This document shows positions 18,966-31,979 of a stretch of 64,000 bases of DNA, piece by piece. Under the pieces are notes generated by a model. It saw nothing but the letters and a program-made list of their open reading frames with translations, did no database searches and was not told the DNA's origin. Every line of letters begins with the position of its first letter. Position 1 is the first letter of the stretch. Source of the DNA: Chionoecetes opilio (lineage: Eukaryota; Arthropoda; Malacostraca; Decapoda; Majidae); assembly GCA_016584305.1 (NCBI GenBank), contig JACEEZ010000120.1, forward strand, positions 81,001-145,000, written 5' to 3'. The position numbers and the translations under genes are program-made.

Positions 18966-19858
18966 TGTCGGGGGTTCATAGCGTAAGGTGTTATTTGAAC
19001 CACCCGGTTCTTGGGGATAATCCAAGGAGAATGCTCAATTCAGGGTTAGGTACAACAAGTCGGTTTCTTGGACAATATATTAATAATGCACACAACGAAA
19101 ATAACTAATTACAAAACCCTATGGTAGATGGCGCCGCGACACGGTCAGGCACCACTTCGTGGAATAGCAGCAGGTGGACACAGGGACCAGTTTGCTGGCA
19201 CCTCAGTAGACGTTCTCCGACCAGTGACTCTTCCAAGCATCAATACTAGCCAGGGGCGAAGGTGCGACGCGACCCTCGACGCGGACGCCAACGTCACCCA
19301 GGGAAGGCCTCAGTCGTGAAGCGCACCAGCGGCATCAGTGTAGCGTCAGAACTACATGGGACGTCTGTGTATGGGGCGAAGGCCGGCACAGCAGGTATAG
19401 GGAGCGTGCGTCTGTGCCTCGCCGACGGTCCCGCAGAGCAACTCGGCTCTACAAAGGAGGCTGTGCACCCCAGAAACACAAGTACACAATTAACATAATA
19501 TAAACTCAAGCACCAACTTAATAAACAAGAATAAACATAGAAATAAACACAGTAACAGGCAGAGCAACAGGCTTACCGAAGGTTTGCGGAGTGTAGGACA
19601 CTAAGTGGCTGCTCTCGCAGCGGGGCAAGTAAGCTCGGTTTGAGGCTTCTGAGGTAGAGTAGCGCTTCGAACGAATCACCGAGACTAAACACACTAGCAC
19701 CCATCACACTCACTCACAACCAACCACACACACATGCTTATAATTAACAGGTTAAGCCCTAAACATATTTACAGAATAACAACACAACCACACGACTACC
19801 CCACTCAACAACACAACTGCAGCACGATACAGTGAAACACCTATAGAAACCCCCGACA
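18966..19858 (-). repeat. 5' LTR (893 bp) of the Gmr1-like element
   Basis: Starts TGTCGGGGGTTCATAGCG and ends ATAGAAACCCCCGACA as written on the + strand. It matches the other LTR with scattered substitutions and one short indel near 19607, so the insertion is not recent. Confidence 0.9.
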
Positions 19859-20132
19859 CTCTGACTTCATGAACAATTTGGTACCAAGTTTATGGTGGTG
19901 GCACATTAGCACAAGGATGTCTGTATCCTCAGCAATTACAAATGTCGTTTTGTACTCAGCCATCCTGACTGCTGTCTGAACAATCAGTAGATCTGCGTCG
20001 TCTTCAGCATGGATAGTATCTATATCCTCTTACGCATATCATCTGATAACATATTTATGAATGCCTGCTTGTTTCCTTTGTTTTGCTGGAACGTTTTCTT
20101 TTCCATCATAAGTGGCAAATCGATGACTAGCT
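19859..20132 (-). pseudogene. GCDTTS-family ORF, middle piece
   Basis: The minus strand reads LVIDLPLMMEKKTFQQNKGN, KQAFINMLSDDM, then after an in-frame stop DADLLIVQTAVRMAEYKTTF and EDTDILVLMCHHH. It is bounded on the right by the LINE 5' end and on the left by the LTR element. At both borders the frame continues into the next piece once the insertion is ignored. One stop plus a frame change near 20030 show decay. Confidence 0.6.
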
Positions 20133-20659
20133 TGCCCCCCCGTTACCAGGCCCGCTGTCATCGTGGGGGGGCTTCGGGCCCGGGGATTGGGGCCAGATGC
20201 TCGGGGGACGACCTCCTGGTTACTCCCTTGGCTTTGGGCCCCTGTCCTCGGTCTGACTAATTTTGCCTGACCTTTCCTATCTCTCTCCTTTTTCCCCTCC
20301 TTCCCTCTATCTCTCCTCTTGTAGCTCCTCCTATCCCCCTTTCCTCCTAAGGTGTGAGAGCTGTGCTGATGGGATAAGAGGCTGGCTTCGGGTCAGTCAT
20401 GAACGGCCTCAGGGTGCTACGGGCACGGTATACCCTTATCATTTTGCTCTTTCCCTTCATGGGGTCTTGAGGGGATGACCGGTTATTTCCCCCACTTTAC
20501 TCCAGGCTCCCCATGACCAATGATGATAATCCAACCTTTATAGAGGCTTCAGGGCCGGCCCTCTACCAAATGACCCTGATGATCCCCTGGTTTACCGACC
20601 CTGCTCCTCTTTAACTACTGAATATGATATACTGATATGCCTGTACCCCAAGCTCGACC

Positions 20660-21600
20660 TCAGAGTCACTAGTGCTCCTGAGCCCCCTAGCCAGATCCAG
20701 AATCCATCCTCAGCACCAGAGGGACACTCCAACCACAACTTGTCCTCTTCTTCATCCTGTATGCTACCCTTGCACCCTACATCCCTCCCTCCGGAGAACT
20801 AAAGTCCGCACGGTCGCCTTCCTCACGCCCACGCACATCAACTCTCACCTCACCCCTCTATTAGCACTCTTTTTGGTCCTGCCAAATGGGATAATTTCTT
20901 CATCGTCCCAGCGACGCCCTCACTCTGCTTGCACCCTCAGTTTCCAGAAATGCCTCCAACGGACAAGTCGGCAAGGTTACATTCCGTACCCGCGCCGATC
21001 GGTCCCGCCTGGTGATAGTTGACACTGAAGAACAAGCTCATGCAATGCTTGATCTTAAAGACCTGGACGGCAAACCCATTCTACATCACGCCCGACATTA
21101 ATCTTAACACCTGTACCGGAACTGTTCATCCACCCGCATGCTTGCCAGTCGATGACAAAGAATGGTCGACTGCGCAAAACCCTCCTCGACCTTTTGGAAG
21201 AGGATTATGATGCCACCGCAGGTTTATGCTACACAATCCCACCCCGGGGCCACCGAAAAACCCTACACGTTGCCAAAGTCACTTTAAAAGGCAAACGCTC
21301 CCTGATAGCATTTATGTTGGCGGGGAACACTTGCCAGTTAAAACTTTACCGCCCTAATCCTCGCCAATGCCAGACATGTTGCGTTTTGGCCACCCTGCCA
21401 AGCACTGCCGACCTCTGCCCGCTACGCTTTTGTGCTCAACCTGGCCAGCTCGTTCCTCATGTCCTGCTACGTCGCCCACATATGCTAACTGTGTTGGTTT
21501 CCACAACGTTTTCATACAGAGGTTGTCCTATCTACCACTTCGAATCAGAAGTGACATTCATCAGATTTGAGAAGGGCTAACTCTGAGAGAAGCCCGCCAA
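20660..21600 (+). pseudogene. LINE ORF1 with CCHC knuckles, part 1
   Basis: Fragments in shifting frames. Near 21355 CQTC, in the next frame RFGHPAKHCR, gives a C-x2-C-x4-H-x4-C knuckle split by a frameshift; further Cys/His groups follow. Then GCPIYHFESEVTFIRFEKG at 21525-21580, a conserved ORF1 segment of RNase H LINEs. ORF1 proteins bind nucleic acid in the retrotransposition particle. Confidence 0.6.
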
Positions 21601-21837
21601 GAAGCTCGCCGCTAGCTTTTCGCCTAACCCCGTCTCCCAGCTATTTCCAATCCCTTCTACTTCCGAATCCCCCTACTAAAACCTATCCTACCCTCTCTTT
21701 CCTGTTCCTCCTCCTCCATTCGTCCTTCCTTGACTCATCCTGCGCCCCTTCCTCTCCATAAATAACTCCTTGCCGTCCTCAATCCGATACTCCGACCTCT
21801 ACCCTTCCTCGATCCCAGTTAGTTAGTAGTTTATTGA

Positions 21838-21877
<40 letters not shown>

Positions 21878-21901
21878 ATATCTATATGATATATATATAT
21901 A

Positions 21902-21941
<40 letters not shown>

Positions 21942-24345
21942 TATATATATATATATATATACAAAAACATGCGAGAAACAATAACGAAGCAATACGAAAA
22001 CTTTTTTTTTTTTTTTGTCCAAAATGAATCAATTCAATATTCCTTAAAGTAGTAGAGGGCAAAATACAATGCTAAATTTAACTGACACTATTTGTATCTA
22101 GTACCTTGCATACAAACACACACATACATATCTTTTTTTTTTTTTTTTTAAACTTACATATAACATAAAAAACAAAACATAAAATACATAAAACACATGA
22201 CAAAAACTTGAAACATAAAAACAAAAAAGAAAACACAAAGCACATGACACATACAACACATTCAACACATGGAACCTGTCACATAAAACACATAACACAT
22301 ACAACACATTCAACACATGGAACATGACACATGAAATACATGACACATGCAACACGTTTAACACATGGAGCATGACACATGAAACACATGACACATGCAA
22401 CACATTCAACACATAAAACGTGACACATGCAACACATTCAACACATGCAACATGACACATGCAACACATTCAACACATGGAACATGACACATGCAACACA
22501 TTCAACACATGGAACATGACACATGCAACACATTCAACACATGGAACATGACACATGCAACACATTCAACACATGAAACATTGTACTGTCTGCAATTACT
22601 TCTCTCTCTCCCATGTATCCAATTATTCTCTCTCGCGTATATGTCTCCTAATTCCTCTCGCGTATTTCTTCTCTTCGCACCTTTCCTCCTATATTCTTTG
22701 AACTAGACCGACAATCAGCTGCATGTCAGGTCTCAAGTCCCTAGCGCATATGTCTCTAATTTACTCTCCAATTACTCTCTCTCTCTCTCCTATCACCTTA
22801 AGCTTAAATCCCTTTGAACTACAGCGACACGCCAAATGTGTCTCTGATATTTTTCCTATTGTACCGGATTGACCAAAGCGTTGTTGGTAGCAACCAGACG
22901 GCTGGGAGGTCAGTGAGGAGTTGACCCTAGCCCATGCCAGTCATATTTTGTGTCTGTGCCATTGTAACGTCACTTGTGTACGCTAGTCTAACTGTGAATA
23001 ATATACCAGAACTGGAGTTGAGTGTATTCCTGCCCCAACAGTATACAAATAGTGATCGAAGGGACTATTGAACAGCAATTATACAAGGTCCTGAGTGAGT
23101 TCACGGCATCAAGAACATACAGAACTACTAACGGTAAGAAGTGTAGCCTACATAGAACTAAGGTACAACATGACACATGAAACACATGACACATGCAACA
23201 CATTCAACACATGGAACATGACACATGCAACGCATTCAACACATGAAACATGACACATGCAACACATTCAACACATGGAACATGACACATGCAACGCATT
23301 CAACACATGGAACATGACACATGCAACACATTCAACACATGGAACATGACACATGCAACGCATTCAACACATGGAACATGACACATGCAAGACATTCAAC
23401 ACATTCAACATGACACATGCAACACATTCAACACATGAAACATGACACATGAAAACACATTCAACACATGAAAACATGGACACATGAAACACACATGAAA
23501 CATGACACATGCAACACATTCAACACATGAAACATGACACATGAAACACATTCAACACATGAAACATGACACATGCAACACATTCAAACACATGAAAACA
23601 TGACACATGAAACGCATTCAACACATGAAACAGAACATGAAACACATTCAACAATGAAACATGACACATGGCAACACATCAACACATGAAAACATGAAAT
23701 GCAAAACATTCAACACATGGAACATGACACATGCAAAACATTCAACACATGAACATGACACATGCAAAACATTCAACACATGGAACATGACACATGCAAA
23801 ACATTCAACACATGGAACTGACACATGCAACGCATTCAAACATGAAACATGACACATGAAACGCATTCAACACATGAAACATGACACATGCAACACATTC
23901 AACACATAAAACATGACACATGCAAAACATTCAACACATGGAACATGACACATGCAAAACATTCAACACATGGAACATGACACATGCAACGCATTCAACA
24001 CATGGAACATGACACATTCAACACATTCAACACATTCAACATGACACATGCAACACATTCAACACATGAAACATGACACATGCAACACATTCAACACATG
24101 GAACATGACACATGCAACGCATTCAACATATGGAACATGACATGTGCAACGCATTCAACACATGGATCATGACACATGAAACACATTCAACACATGGAAC
24201 ATGACACATAAAACACTTACAACACATTCAACACATTCAACATGACACATACAACACATTCAACACATGGAACATGACACATGCAACACATTCAACACAT
24301 GGAACATGACACATAAAACACTTACAACACATTCAACACATTGAT
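21838..24345. repeat. AT repeat and 32-bp minisatellite arrays inside the LINE
   Basis: A36 and (TA)n at 21838-21960. Then arrays of a 32-bp unit (AACATGACACATGCAACACA TTCAACACATGG, in two parts) at about 22175-22580 and 23165-24345, roughly 45-50 units, with increasing indels in the middle. A unique ~580-bp spacer (22580-23165) separates them; its reading frames are short and unrecognised. Confidence 0.85.
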
Positions 24346-25075
24346 TTCTTATCATTCAAAACCATGCCATATTCATCACAGTAATTCATTAAAACTTCCC
24401 ACACCCCTTCCTCAACGCACCCCTCGGCCTCCTCTTGTCAGACAACCTAAACGTCCTCCCACTTCCTCCCCCCCTGGAACTCCCACTACCTCTCTCTCCT
24501 CCTCAGCTCCTCACACCCCACTTTCTACGTCTCCTCCTACTAAGAAACCCTGTGCCTCCCAGGTCTCCCCTCCTAACTCTCCAGCTGAGACCATGGATGG
24601 CTATGATCGAAGAGTACGTCGCTCGAGATATGACCCCTCTGCCCTCTTCACAAACCGCCTCATCATCCCCACATTCTGTCTCAATCCTCACAGTCTCAGC
24701 TGAGATACATTCTATTCCCTCCCATCTTCCGCCTACCCCTCTTCCTCCTGACTCCCAACATTCCCCCTCTTCCTCGCCTTCTCCATCTTTCTCCCCACTC
24801 CACCCTTCTTCCTTTCCCTCTGATCACCCTATGTCCTCCTCCCCATCTTCTACTTCCTCTGCCCGCCCTACTGTCACGCCTGTTCTTACCTTACCCCTCC
24901 CTCCTGGCTATACGCTCGACTCCCTTTTGTCTCAACAATTCCCATCCCTGACCCCTCACCCCCCTGACCCTACTAACTGTCCTTCACCTACTACGTGCGA
25001 TCCCCCACCCGATACCCCAGACCCTACTGACCCCTCTACTGCCGCTACCATTCCAACCCTCATCACCCGTTGACC
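24346..25075 (+). pseudogene. LINE ORF1 Pro/Ser-rich part 2
   Basis: Pro/Ser/Thr-rich coding in two overlapping frames (QPKRPPTSSPPGTPTTSLSS, PPTKKPCASQVSPPNSPAE, then PPGYTLDSLL), ending just before the ORF2 ATG at 25084. This is the usual low-complexity C-terminal part of ORF1 in this group; placed by position. Confidence 0.5.
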
Positions 25076-25083
25076 TCTACACA

Positions 25084-25593
25084 ATGTCTGTTCTCCAATG
25101 GAACATTCGCGGCTTCCGCTCCCACAGACAAGATCTTCGTTTCCCGATTTCCTGCTATGAACCGCAAGTTATATGCCTCCAAGAAACTTTCATTACTCAA
25201 CCCCATGTTGCAATTCCCAATTACCGCTTTATTTCCTCCCACCATTCTATTTCTTCCTCCTCAATCCTTGTCCACCAGAAAACGGCTTATATCTCCCTGA
25301 ATGTCAACACTACTCTCCCATGTACCCTCATAAGGGTATATATCCAACGTTGGATTACTATTGTTTCCATCTATTTCTCTCCTTCTCATCCTATTGACTT
25401 TGATGCCTTACACGCCCTTCTCTCCCGCCTACAACCCCCTTTGCTGATAGTAGGTGACTTCAACTGCCACCACTCCCTTTGGGGTGACTCCACCATAAAC
25501 ACCCGTGGCCGCTCCTTTGAATGCTTCCTAGCCACCACCGACCTCATTATTCTCAACTATAATCGTCCCACTCACTTTGATGTGAGGACTTAG
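25084..25593 (+). pseudogene. LINE ORF2: AP endonuclease
   Basis: MSVLQWNIRGFRSHRQDLRF is the N-terminal strand (N of QWN) and ICLQETFI carries the metal-binding Glu. IVGDFNCHHSLWGD carries the GDFN motif. This nuclease nicks target DNA for target-primed reverse transcription. The frame breaks at TAG 25591-25593 (the SH/SDH histidine region follows in other frames at 25640-25690). Confidence 0.85.
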
Positions 25594-25739
25594 CCATTTT
25601 CCTGTCTTGACCTCTCTCTTTGCTCTCCTTCCCTCCGCTTAGACCTGCATTGATCGGTCCTCGACCAATACCCTTATAGCGACCACTTTCCTATCCTCCT
25701 TTCTCCTACCTCATACGTCCCTCTTCCTAACCTTCCACG

Positions 25740-26665
<926 letters not shown>

Positions 26666-26699
26666 GAAGCCCTGCCCCCACCCCCTAACCCACTACCAC

Positions 26700-27620
26700 C
26701 ACCTCCCTCACGATCCCCCTCCTTACAGCTATGCGCTGAGCGCTGATCAATCTCCGTCCTAGTAAACTTCCATAATGGTCCTTAAATAGTCTTTCCCCTT
26801 TCTAGTTGCCTATCAGAGTCAGGAGCCATATCACTCTCGTCCTCCATATGAGGTTCCTGGAAAAAATCTCCATTCACACCGCCTTTGCACCATGGCATAA
26901 TACCAGTTTCCCTCACTGTCGTCCCTTTACTGTTTATTTGTTAGAAAGCTTATGATACCGCCGGCGACATCATATCCTCCACCAGCTAACCACTTTCGGC
27001 ATAGCTTTTAACCTGGGGTCTTCTCAAGTCATTGCTTGTGATCGCTCCTCAGGTCAAAGTATCTTCTCCACTTCTTCGTCCTTCCCACATATATGAAGGT
27101 TTGTCCCCAGGAAACTGTCCTCAGCACTTCCTTGTTAACTCATTGCAGTAAATGGACTCGTCTCCACCTTACAACACTGCTCCGGTCTCCTTACGTGGAG
27201 ACCTGCCATCTACTGCTTCCGGCCTTCCCCGGGCACCCTCCGCAGTCTCCTCAATCTGCAATTCCGCTGCTTCCCTGGCTATCTAATCATGACTTTCGTT
27301 TCTCTCCCACAAAATCTTCCCCCTTCTCTCGCTCTCGTGTACCACTCCACCTCCACTTTCTCTATTATAATATACCTTCTAAGATTGCTCCCTGAAAATT
27401 CCTTGGCCTCACTTCGACTCTCCCTACTGAACGGCACATATCCTATCTCTAAAGGTAAATGCCCTTCGTCGCCTCCGCCTCCTACAAACTTCTCATTATG
27501 TGTCATTGGGGTTGCTGACCGCAAGACCTCTCCCTCTCCAACTGTACTGGTCCTCTCCACTCTTGACTAGGATGTCCATATTATGTCCTCTGCTCTGCCT
27601 TTTCCTCAACCTCCTGACCA
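26700..27620 (+). pseudogene. LINE RT remnant, multiply frameshifted
   Basis: RKAYDTAG-like sequence near 26942 (FRKAYDT motif region) and PQETVLSTSLLTH at about 27105, which corresponds to the (G)VPQGSVLS motif with Gly changed. The catalytic YxDD region near 27190-27220 is unreadable in any one frame. No function remains. Confidence 0.55.
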
Positions 27621-28009
27621 GTTCACACCAGGACTCCAGTCTGGCTCTAGGTTGCCTTTCGCTCTTCCACCCGTTGAGAGCCCAATGCTGAGTCGGGCCT
27701 CCCGTCCCTCTCTCGCCGTTCGAGCCTCCATCACTTCGCTGCTATGCTCCTTCATCATATTTTCCTATTTCTAAGATTGCAGTCGCCCAATCTTCTATCA
27801 CAGTGTCACCTCCTCCCCTCGTTTGCCACAGCCCTTCCACTGTCGCATGCGCCACCCTTCTCTTCACTCACTCCTTTCCTAACTCCTTATCTTCTCGCCT
27901 TCTACGTTCATTCCTTCCCTCCACTGGCTATACCTTCCCCCCATCTCTGTTCTTCTTCCCCATTACCTCTCCAAGTCTACCATTTCCTCTATTGTCCTCC
28001 TTCCCTTCT

Positions 28010-28851
28010 TGAACCCTTTCCAGTCATTCCTCTAGCACCACTTCTACACGACGTTCTAACATCCACTCTGGTCTGGTTTGCTGTTCTCTTCCACTCTCTT
28101 CACTATCAATACCAACTACCTCATAATCCACTGTTCTTACAACGGAATTGTACGCCATCCTCTTCGCCTGAAACGCAATTTTACATCCTGTTCCTCACTA
28201 TCTCATGATTCCCGCATCCTTTCTCTTATACAATCTCTTCGCTCACTTCACCCTCTTGTTCGGGAGATCCAAGACTGGTTATTCCAACTATCCATACGCC
28301 ACAAAACAATTTGCTTCTGCTGGGTACCGAGTCACGTGGGTATCTCGGGCAACGAACGCGTTGATTCTTTGGCGCGCTCGGCCACTATGTCCCAATGCCC
28401 CCGTTACTCAAACTTGTCAGCCTCCGACTACTACCCTTCCTTTAAATCTTTCCTATTCGACCGCTGGCAATCCTCCTGGGCCACTTTCTCTGCCAATAAA
28501 CTTCGCCTGGTCAAACCCTCTATCTCTCCATGGTCAAATCCTTACCACTCTAATAGACGTTGGGAGACTGCTCTCGCACGCTTACGCATAGGCCATACCA
28601 ACCTCACACACTCCCATTTCATGTCACGCTCCTCCCCAACCCTCTGCACACCCTGTCATGTTCCTCTCACTGTCCAACATGTCCTAATATCCTGCCCCCA
28701 TCTTACTCCTGCCCGTTCCAGTTCCTTCCCTCATTTGTCCTCCCTTTCCCGACCTCCCTGTCTTGCGGACATTCTTCCGGAATCCCCCTCCTTCTCCCTG
28801 GAAAATTTAACCTTATTCCTCCAACAAATCCACATCCTACATCTGATCTAA
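28010..28851 (+). pseudogene. LINE RNase H and C-terminal Cys/His domain
   Basis: From 28078 one open frame of 257 aa, SHDSRILSLIQSLRSLHPLV, then CFCWVPSHVGISGNERVDSL AR: the WVPSHxGxxGNExxD signature of RNase H. Then RRWETALARLRIGHTNLTHS, CTPCHVPLTVQHVLISCPHL, a CxxC...H...C tail typical of Jockey/I-type ORF2. It is the best preserved part of this LINE. Confidence 0.85.
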
Positions 28852-29005
28852 CCATCCTGCTGTAACATTCCGTTCTTTCCCCTTCCCTCATCGTTTCACT
28901 ATTATTCTTTAACCCCTCCCCTTTATATGCTTTGCCATAGTGCCATATAACCTCTGATATCTGGCACCTTCACCTTTTTTTAAGGCATTAAATCAATGAA
29001 TCAAT

Positions 29006-29130
29006 TGACCTTTCCAGAAAAATGTCTACGCCTTTGGTGTGCTACGGTTTTGATTGTATCTTGTAGATATCCATCGAATACAACGATTGGATAGATGTAC
29101 TTCTTTATCATGCGTCTGTAAGCGGTATGC
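29006..29130 (-). pseudogene. GCDTTS-family ORF, upstream piece
   Basis: The minus strand reads AYRRMIKKYIYPIVVFDGYL followed by QDTIKTVAHQRRRHFSGK. The VVFDGY and H-Q-R-R motifs are typical of a multi-copy, unnamed arthropod/cnidarian protein family (my recollection of the family, not a search). It breaks at the LINE 3' end near 29005. The rest of the N-terminal part is not recognisable above 29130. Confidence 0.6.
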
Positions 29131-29762
29131 CTATGCCTATGCTATAGGTATGCTGTATGCCTATGTTATAGGCCCTATCAATCTACCACAGTAGCGATAG
29201 TTAACTCCTACCCAGTATTTTTCTACCTAAAATGCTATGCTAAATAGGCTTTTTAAAGTTTTAATATTGGCAGTTATTGAAGCTTAACTTTCCAAACTTT
29301 TATCCACTAATATTTGCTGTAAAATATTGGACTTACCACGTACGCAACAGGCATATACATCAGTGACTGCCAATGTTGAGTTGAACGTTGAAACGCTCCA
29401 AAACACTGTACATGAACAGTACACAGGCCCAAGCATGTGCTGCATACACACCATGATATTCCAAGTAGCATACACATCTCATTATTAAATAACAGCAACC
29501 TGACACTATGTACAGATCTACTAGGAGAGAGAGAATATATATCATGCTAATAATAGAACCAGGGAGTTTCCTGGAAAACAGGTAGTTATTGTTGTGTGTA
29601 TATAAACATTAATTAGCATCACAGTTGGCAAGGAATATGATGCAATGAGGTTGGGGTCAAATTACTATCTGAGATCATGCAGCTTATGGCAAGTTGATGG
29701 TGAGGTTGGAAGAAGGGTGATCATCGAAGAGGGTGGGGTGGGATTCAGGGGTGTCTAATTTG
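29006..29762. other. Interior of GCDTTS transposon, mostly unassigned
   Basis: Besides the piece at 29006-29130, about 630 bp show no convincing gene. A GTAAGT on the minus strand at about 29338 could be an old splice donor of the transposon gene; unproven. Confidence 0.35.
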
Positions 29763-30290
29763 CAGTGGTGGACGTCGTTAATCAAAAAGTTAACATCGTT
29801 AACCGTTAATCCGTTAACCAAAAAATTTACATCGATAACCGTTAATCAGTTAATTCTTTAAAAATGTAACGGAAGTTATCGATAAACCGTGAACGTTAAT
29901 TTTTTTTATAGAAAAAAAAATCAGTTTTTCCTCTAAAACCACCTAAAAACACCTTTGAAAAGTGCCAAAACTATAAAATCAGCCTATATGGGGTTTTTTA
30001 AGGGCTTTATAACTCAAAAACTATAGTTTTTTTTGCTTTAGAGCTAAAAAAGGCAGATTTTATAGTTTTAACTTTTTAAAAAACCTAAAAAAGGCTGATT
30101 TCATAGTTTTTTATGAGAAACTGTTATAAATTTCTGGGTTAGCGGACTTGAGTTAACGGAAGTTAAATGTAACGGTAGTTAATTAGTCCGATAATGATTT
30201 TCAAAGTTAACTTAAAAGTTAAATCGTTAACGAAAATGTTCACATCGTTAATTAACGATTAACGGATTAACGGTTTGGTGCCCACCTTTG
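29763..30290. mobile_element. hAT-like MITE
   Basis: Left end CAGTGGTGGACGTCG, right end GGTGCCCACCTTTG, an imperfect hAT-type inverted pair. Flanks CTAATTTG (29755-29762) and TTAATTTG (30291-30298) match in 7 of 8 bases, fitting an 8-bp hAT target duplication. The body is rich in CGTTAA/GTTAAC words. Non-coding; it lies inside the GCDTTS transposon. Confidence 0.7.
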
Positions 30291-30879
30291 TTAATTTGTA
30301 TTAAAACAGACCTATAAAATGTTGAGAAAAGAAAATCTAATCAGATTATTAGTGCCATACAGGCATACGTAGTTTACGTACACCATCCATAGTTGCATAC
30401 CTTGAAAATAATTTTGCCACTGAGGGCAGTAACTATAATCTTGTTTTTTAAGAGGCAACGCAAACTATTAATCATGCATAAAATACATTTCCCGTAAAAA
30501 CGGCCATTTGACCTTTTTTGTACAACTTGACCTTTGACCTACATGTTTAGAGGGGTCATGTGAGTTGAAAAATATGTTTTTCAGATTCACTGGATCATGT
30601 TTCTATTCAAGTGTAATGCACTTATTGTGCTAAAATTGAGTAGTTTTAGAGATAATGGGCCATATATATATAAATGACGGCCATTTTGATATTATGCAAA
30701 TTAGGTAACTTCTGGGTTGAAACCTGTGTCCCATTTTGGATATGTCATCAATAACTACTTAATAAACAATAATTAACAATAAAACAAACTTGCAATTTTT
30801 TTTACTCAACTTGAGTATAGCAAATTACTCTAAATATGGTCGAGTATCTGAACAGAGGACAGGAGACAGAATCTATCTA

Positions 30880-31260
30880 GACTTAAGTGCGTGCACACGC
30901 AGGCCTGCGTCGCGGTGATTTCTTACGTGACCACGAGACTAGTGTCTTGTCTTAGTGCGGCGCGCGAGTATACGTGTACGTGTATTCCTTCACGGCCTCT
31001 TGGGGCGGCGCGTGTGCTCGGGTAGGTGGCTGAGGGCCGTACAATTAAACCTTCCGCCCGGGCTGGCGATCGCCTGCCGATGCTCCGCCAGGCGAACGCC
31101 AGCCTCAGGAAATCCTTACTTGTAAACACTGGCTTACGCCAACCCTGGCGAACGCCAGGGTTGGCGGACGTGAGTGTTCGCCACCGCTAACTTTCTCATA
31201 TTCTCGCTCGACTCGGCGAAATAGCGCTTGAAATCGCGGGAAATTCAAGTTTGTTTACAT
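30880..31260. other. CpG-rich stretch with palindromes
   Basis: CG dinucleotides are far denser than around it. It contains a perfect palindrome CCAACCCTGGCG-AA-CGCCAGGGTTGG at about 31139-31164 and other CTGGCG/CGCCAG words (31078-31100). Could be a CpG-island promoter for the small open frame at 31262, or a repeat related to 40440-40570. Confidence 0.4.
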
Positions 31261-31261
31261 C

Positions 31262-31455
31262 TACAGTCCGACCACCACTGCTACGAGTGACGATGCTGGC
31301 TCTCTTAAGGCAACTCCTATATCCACTGTGGATAAGGGGATGCTCATTGACCTCATCAAGGAGTATATTGAAGGCATAAATGACAAAACTACCAAGTTAT
31401 ATGCCGTGATTGCTCTTGTAGCTACTCTTTTCCAGACAGTACTGTTATTAATAAT
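31262..31455 (+). CDS. Candidate short exon with one membrane segment
   Basis: From an acceptor-like catctacag the frame reads SPTTTATSDDAGSLKATPIS, TVDKGMLIDLIKEYIEGIND, then LYAVIALVATLFQTVLLLI, a hydrophobic helix. It follows directly on the CpG-rich stretch. A donor-like AA|gttcgt is near 31458. No family is recognised and it could be chance; it merges into a copy of the satellite at 31440-31560. Confidence 0.25.
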
Positions 31456-31629
31456 TAAAGTTCGTTCATCACTGAAACTAACGAGCATAATATGTCATAT
31501 GCTTCCAAAGGCAGTTGTGATATTAACCATTTAAGCTTATTTACCACCTAACTCGTGCAAAGATAGGGTATTACTTCGGTAGTGGGCTTCCAAAAGTCCT
31601 AGGATTCTTACCTACATTTACATACGGTA

Positions 31630-31890
31630 CTCCGTAGTATAGTGGTTAGCACGCTCGGCTCACAACCGAGAAGTCCCGGGTTAGATCCCCGGGCGGAGCG
31701 AAGATAGATGGGTGGTCTTTCTTAAAACCCGAGCCCCTGTCCACCCAGCAGTGAATGGGTACCGGGTGTTAGCCGGAGGTTTGTGACCCCCCTCCCGGGG
31801 TGGTGGCTTCGGCCAACACTAATTGCTGCAGCGGTAGATCACTACGGCTCTGAGGAATTATCCTCTAAACAAACAAACAAACAAACAAAC
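31630..31890 (+). mobile_element. tRNA-Val-derived SINE
   Basis: The head folds as a tRNA: acceptor CTCCG/CGGAG, box A-like TAGTATAGTGGTTAGCACG, anticodon stem CTCGG/CCGAG with loop CTCACAA (anticodon CAC, Val), and box B GGGTTAGATCC. A body with TGAATGGGTACCGGGTGTTA and GGTTTGTGACCCCCC follows, with the tail (AAAC)n at 31866-31890. The loss of the TTCGA box B consensus and the attached body argue against a true tRNA gene. Confidence 0.8.
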
Positions 31891-31979
31891 ATCATCGTGT
31901 AGAATTATTCATTATGAATATTTTGAACCCCATTTCCCATGGTGCAATTGAATAATAATGGTGTTACATGTACTACCGA

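Larger units (their letters stand above)
11142..19858 (-). mobile_element. LTR retrotransposon, Ty3/gypsy with Gmr1-like pol order
   Basis: Two LTRs in the same orientation, both TGTCGGGGG...CCCCCGACA, flanked by the 5-bp target duplication CTCTG (11137-11141 and 19859-19863). The minus strand is sense. Just inside the 5' LTR (19858-18966) is TGGCGCAGTGAGTAGGA at 18963-18947, a primer-binding site whose first nine bases fit a tRNA-Ser 3' end. Order on the minus strand: gag, a foreign insertion, integrase zinc finger, reverse-transcriptase start, a second insertion, RNase H end, 3' LTR. Most of PR, INT core and RT is missing, so it is defective. It landed inside the GCDTTS ORF. Confidence 0.85.

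Noticed and set aside
22098..22469. Cys/Val/Met-rich minus-strand frame with CHVACVECV repeats
   Set aside because: Translation of the 32-bp minisatellite.
22175..24345. CRISPR-like array
   Set aside because: Unit is contiguous 32-bp tandem repeat with no unique spacers, in a eukaryotic genome.
31630..31697. A functional tRNA-Val(CAC) gene
   Set aside because: The tRNA-like head is joined to a SINE body with an (AAAC)n tail, and box B lacks the TTCGA core; treated as a SINE.
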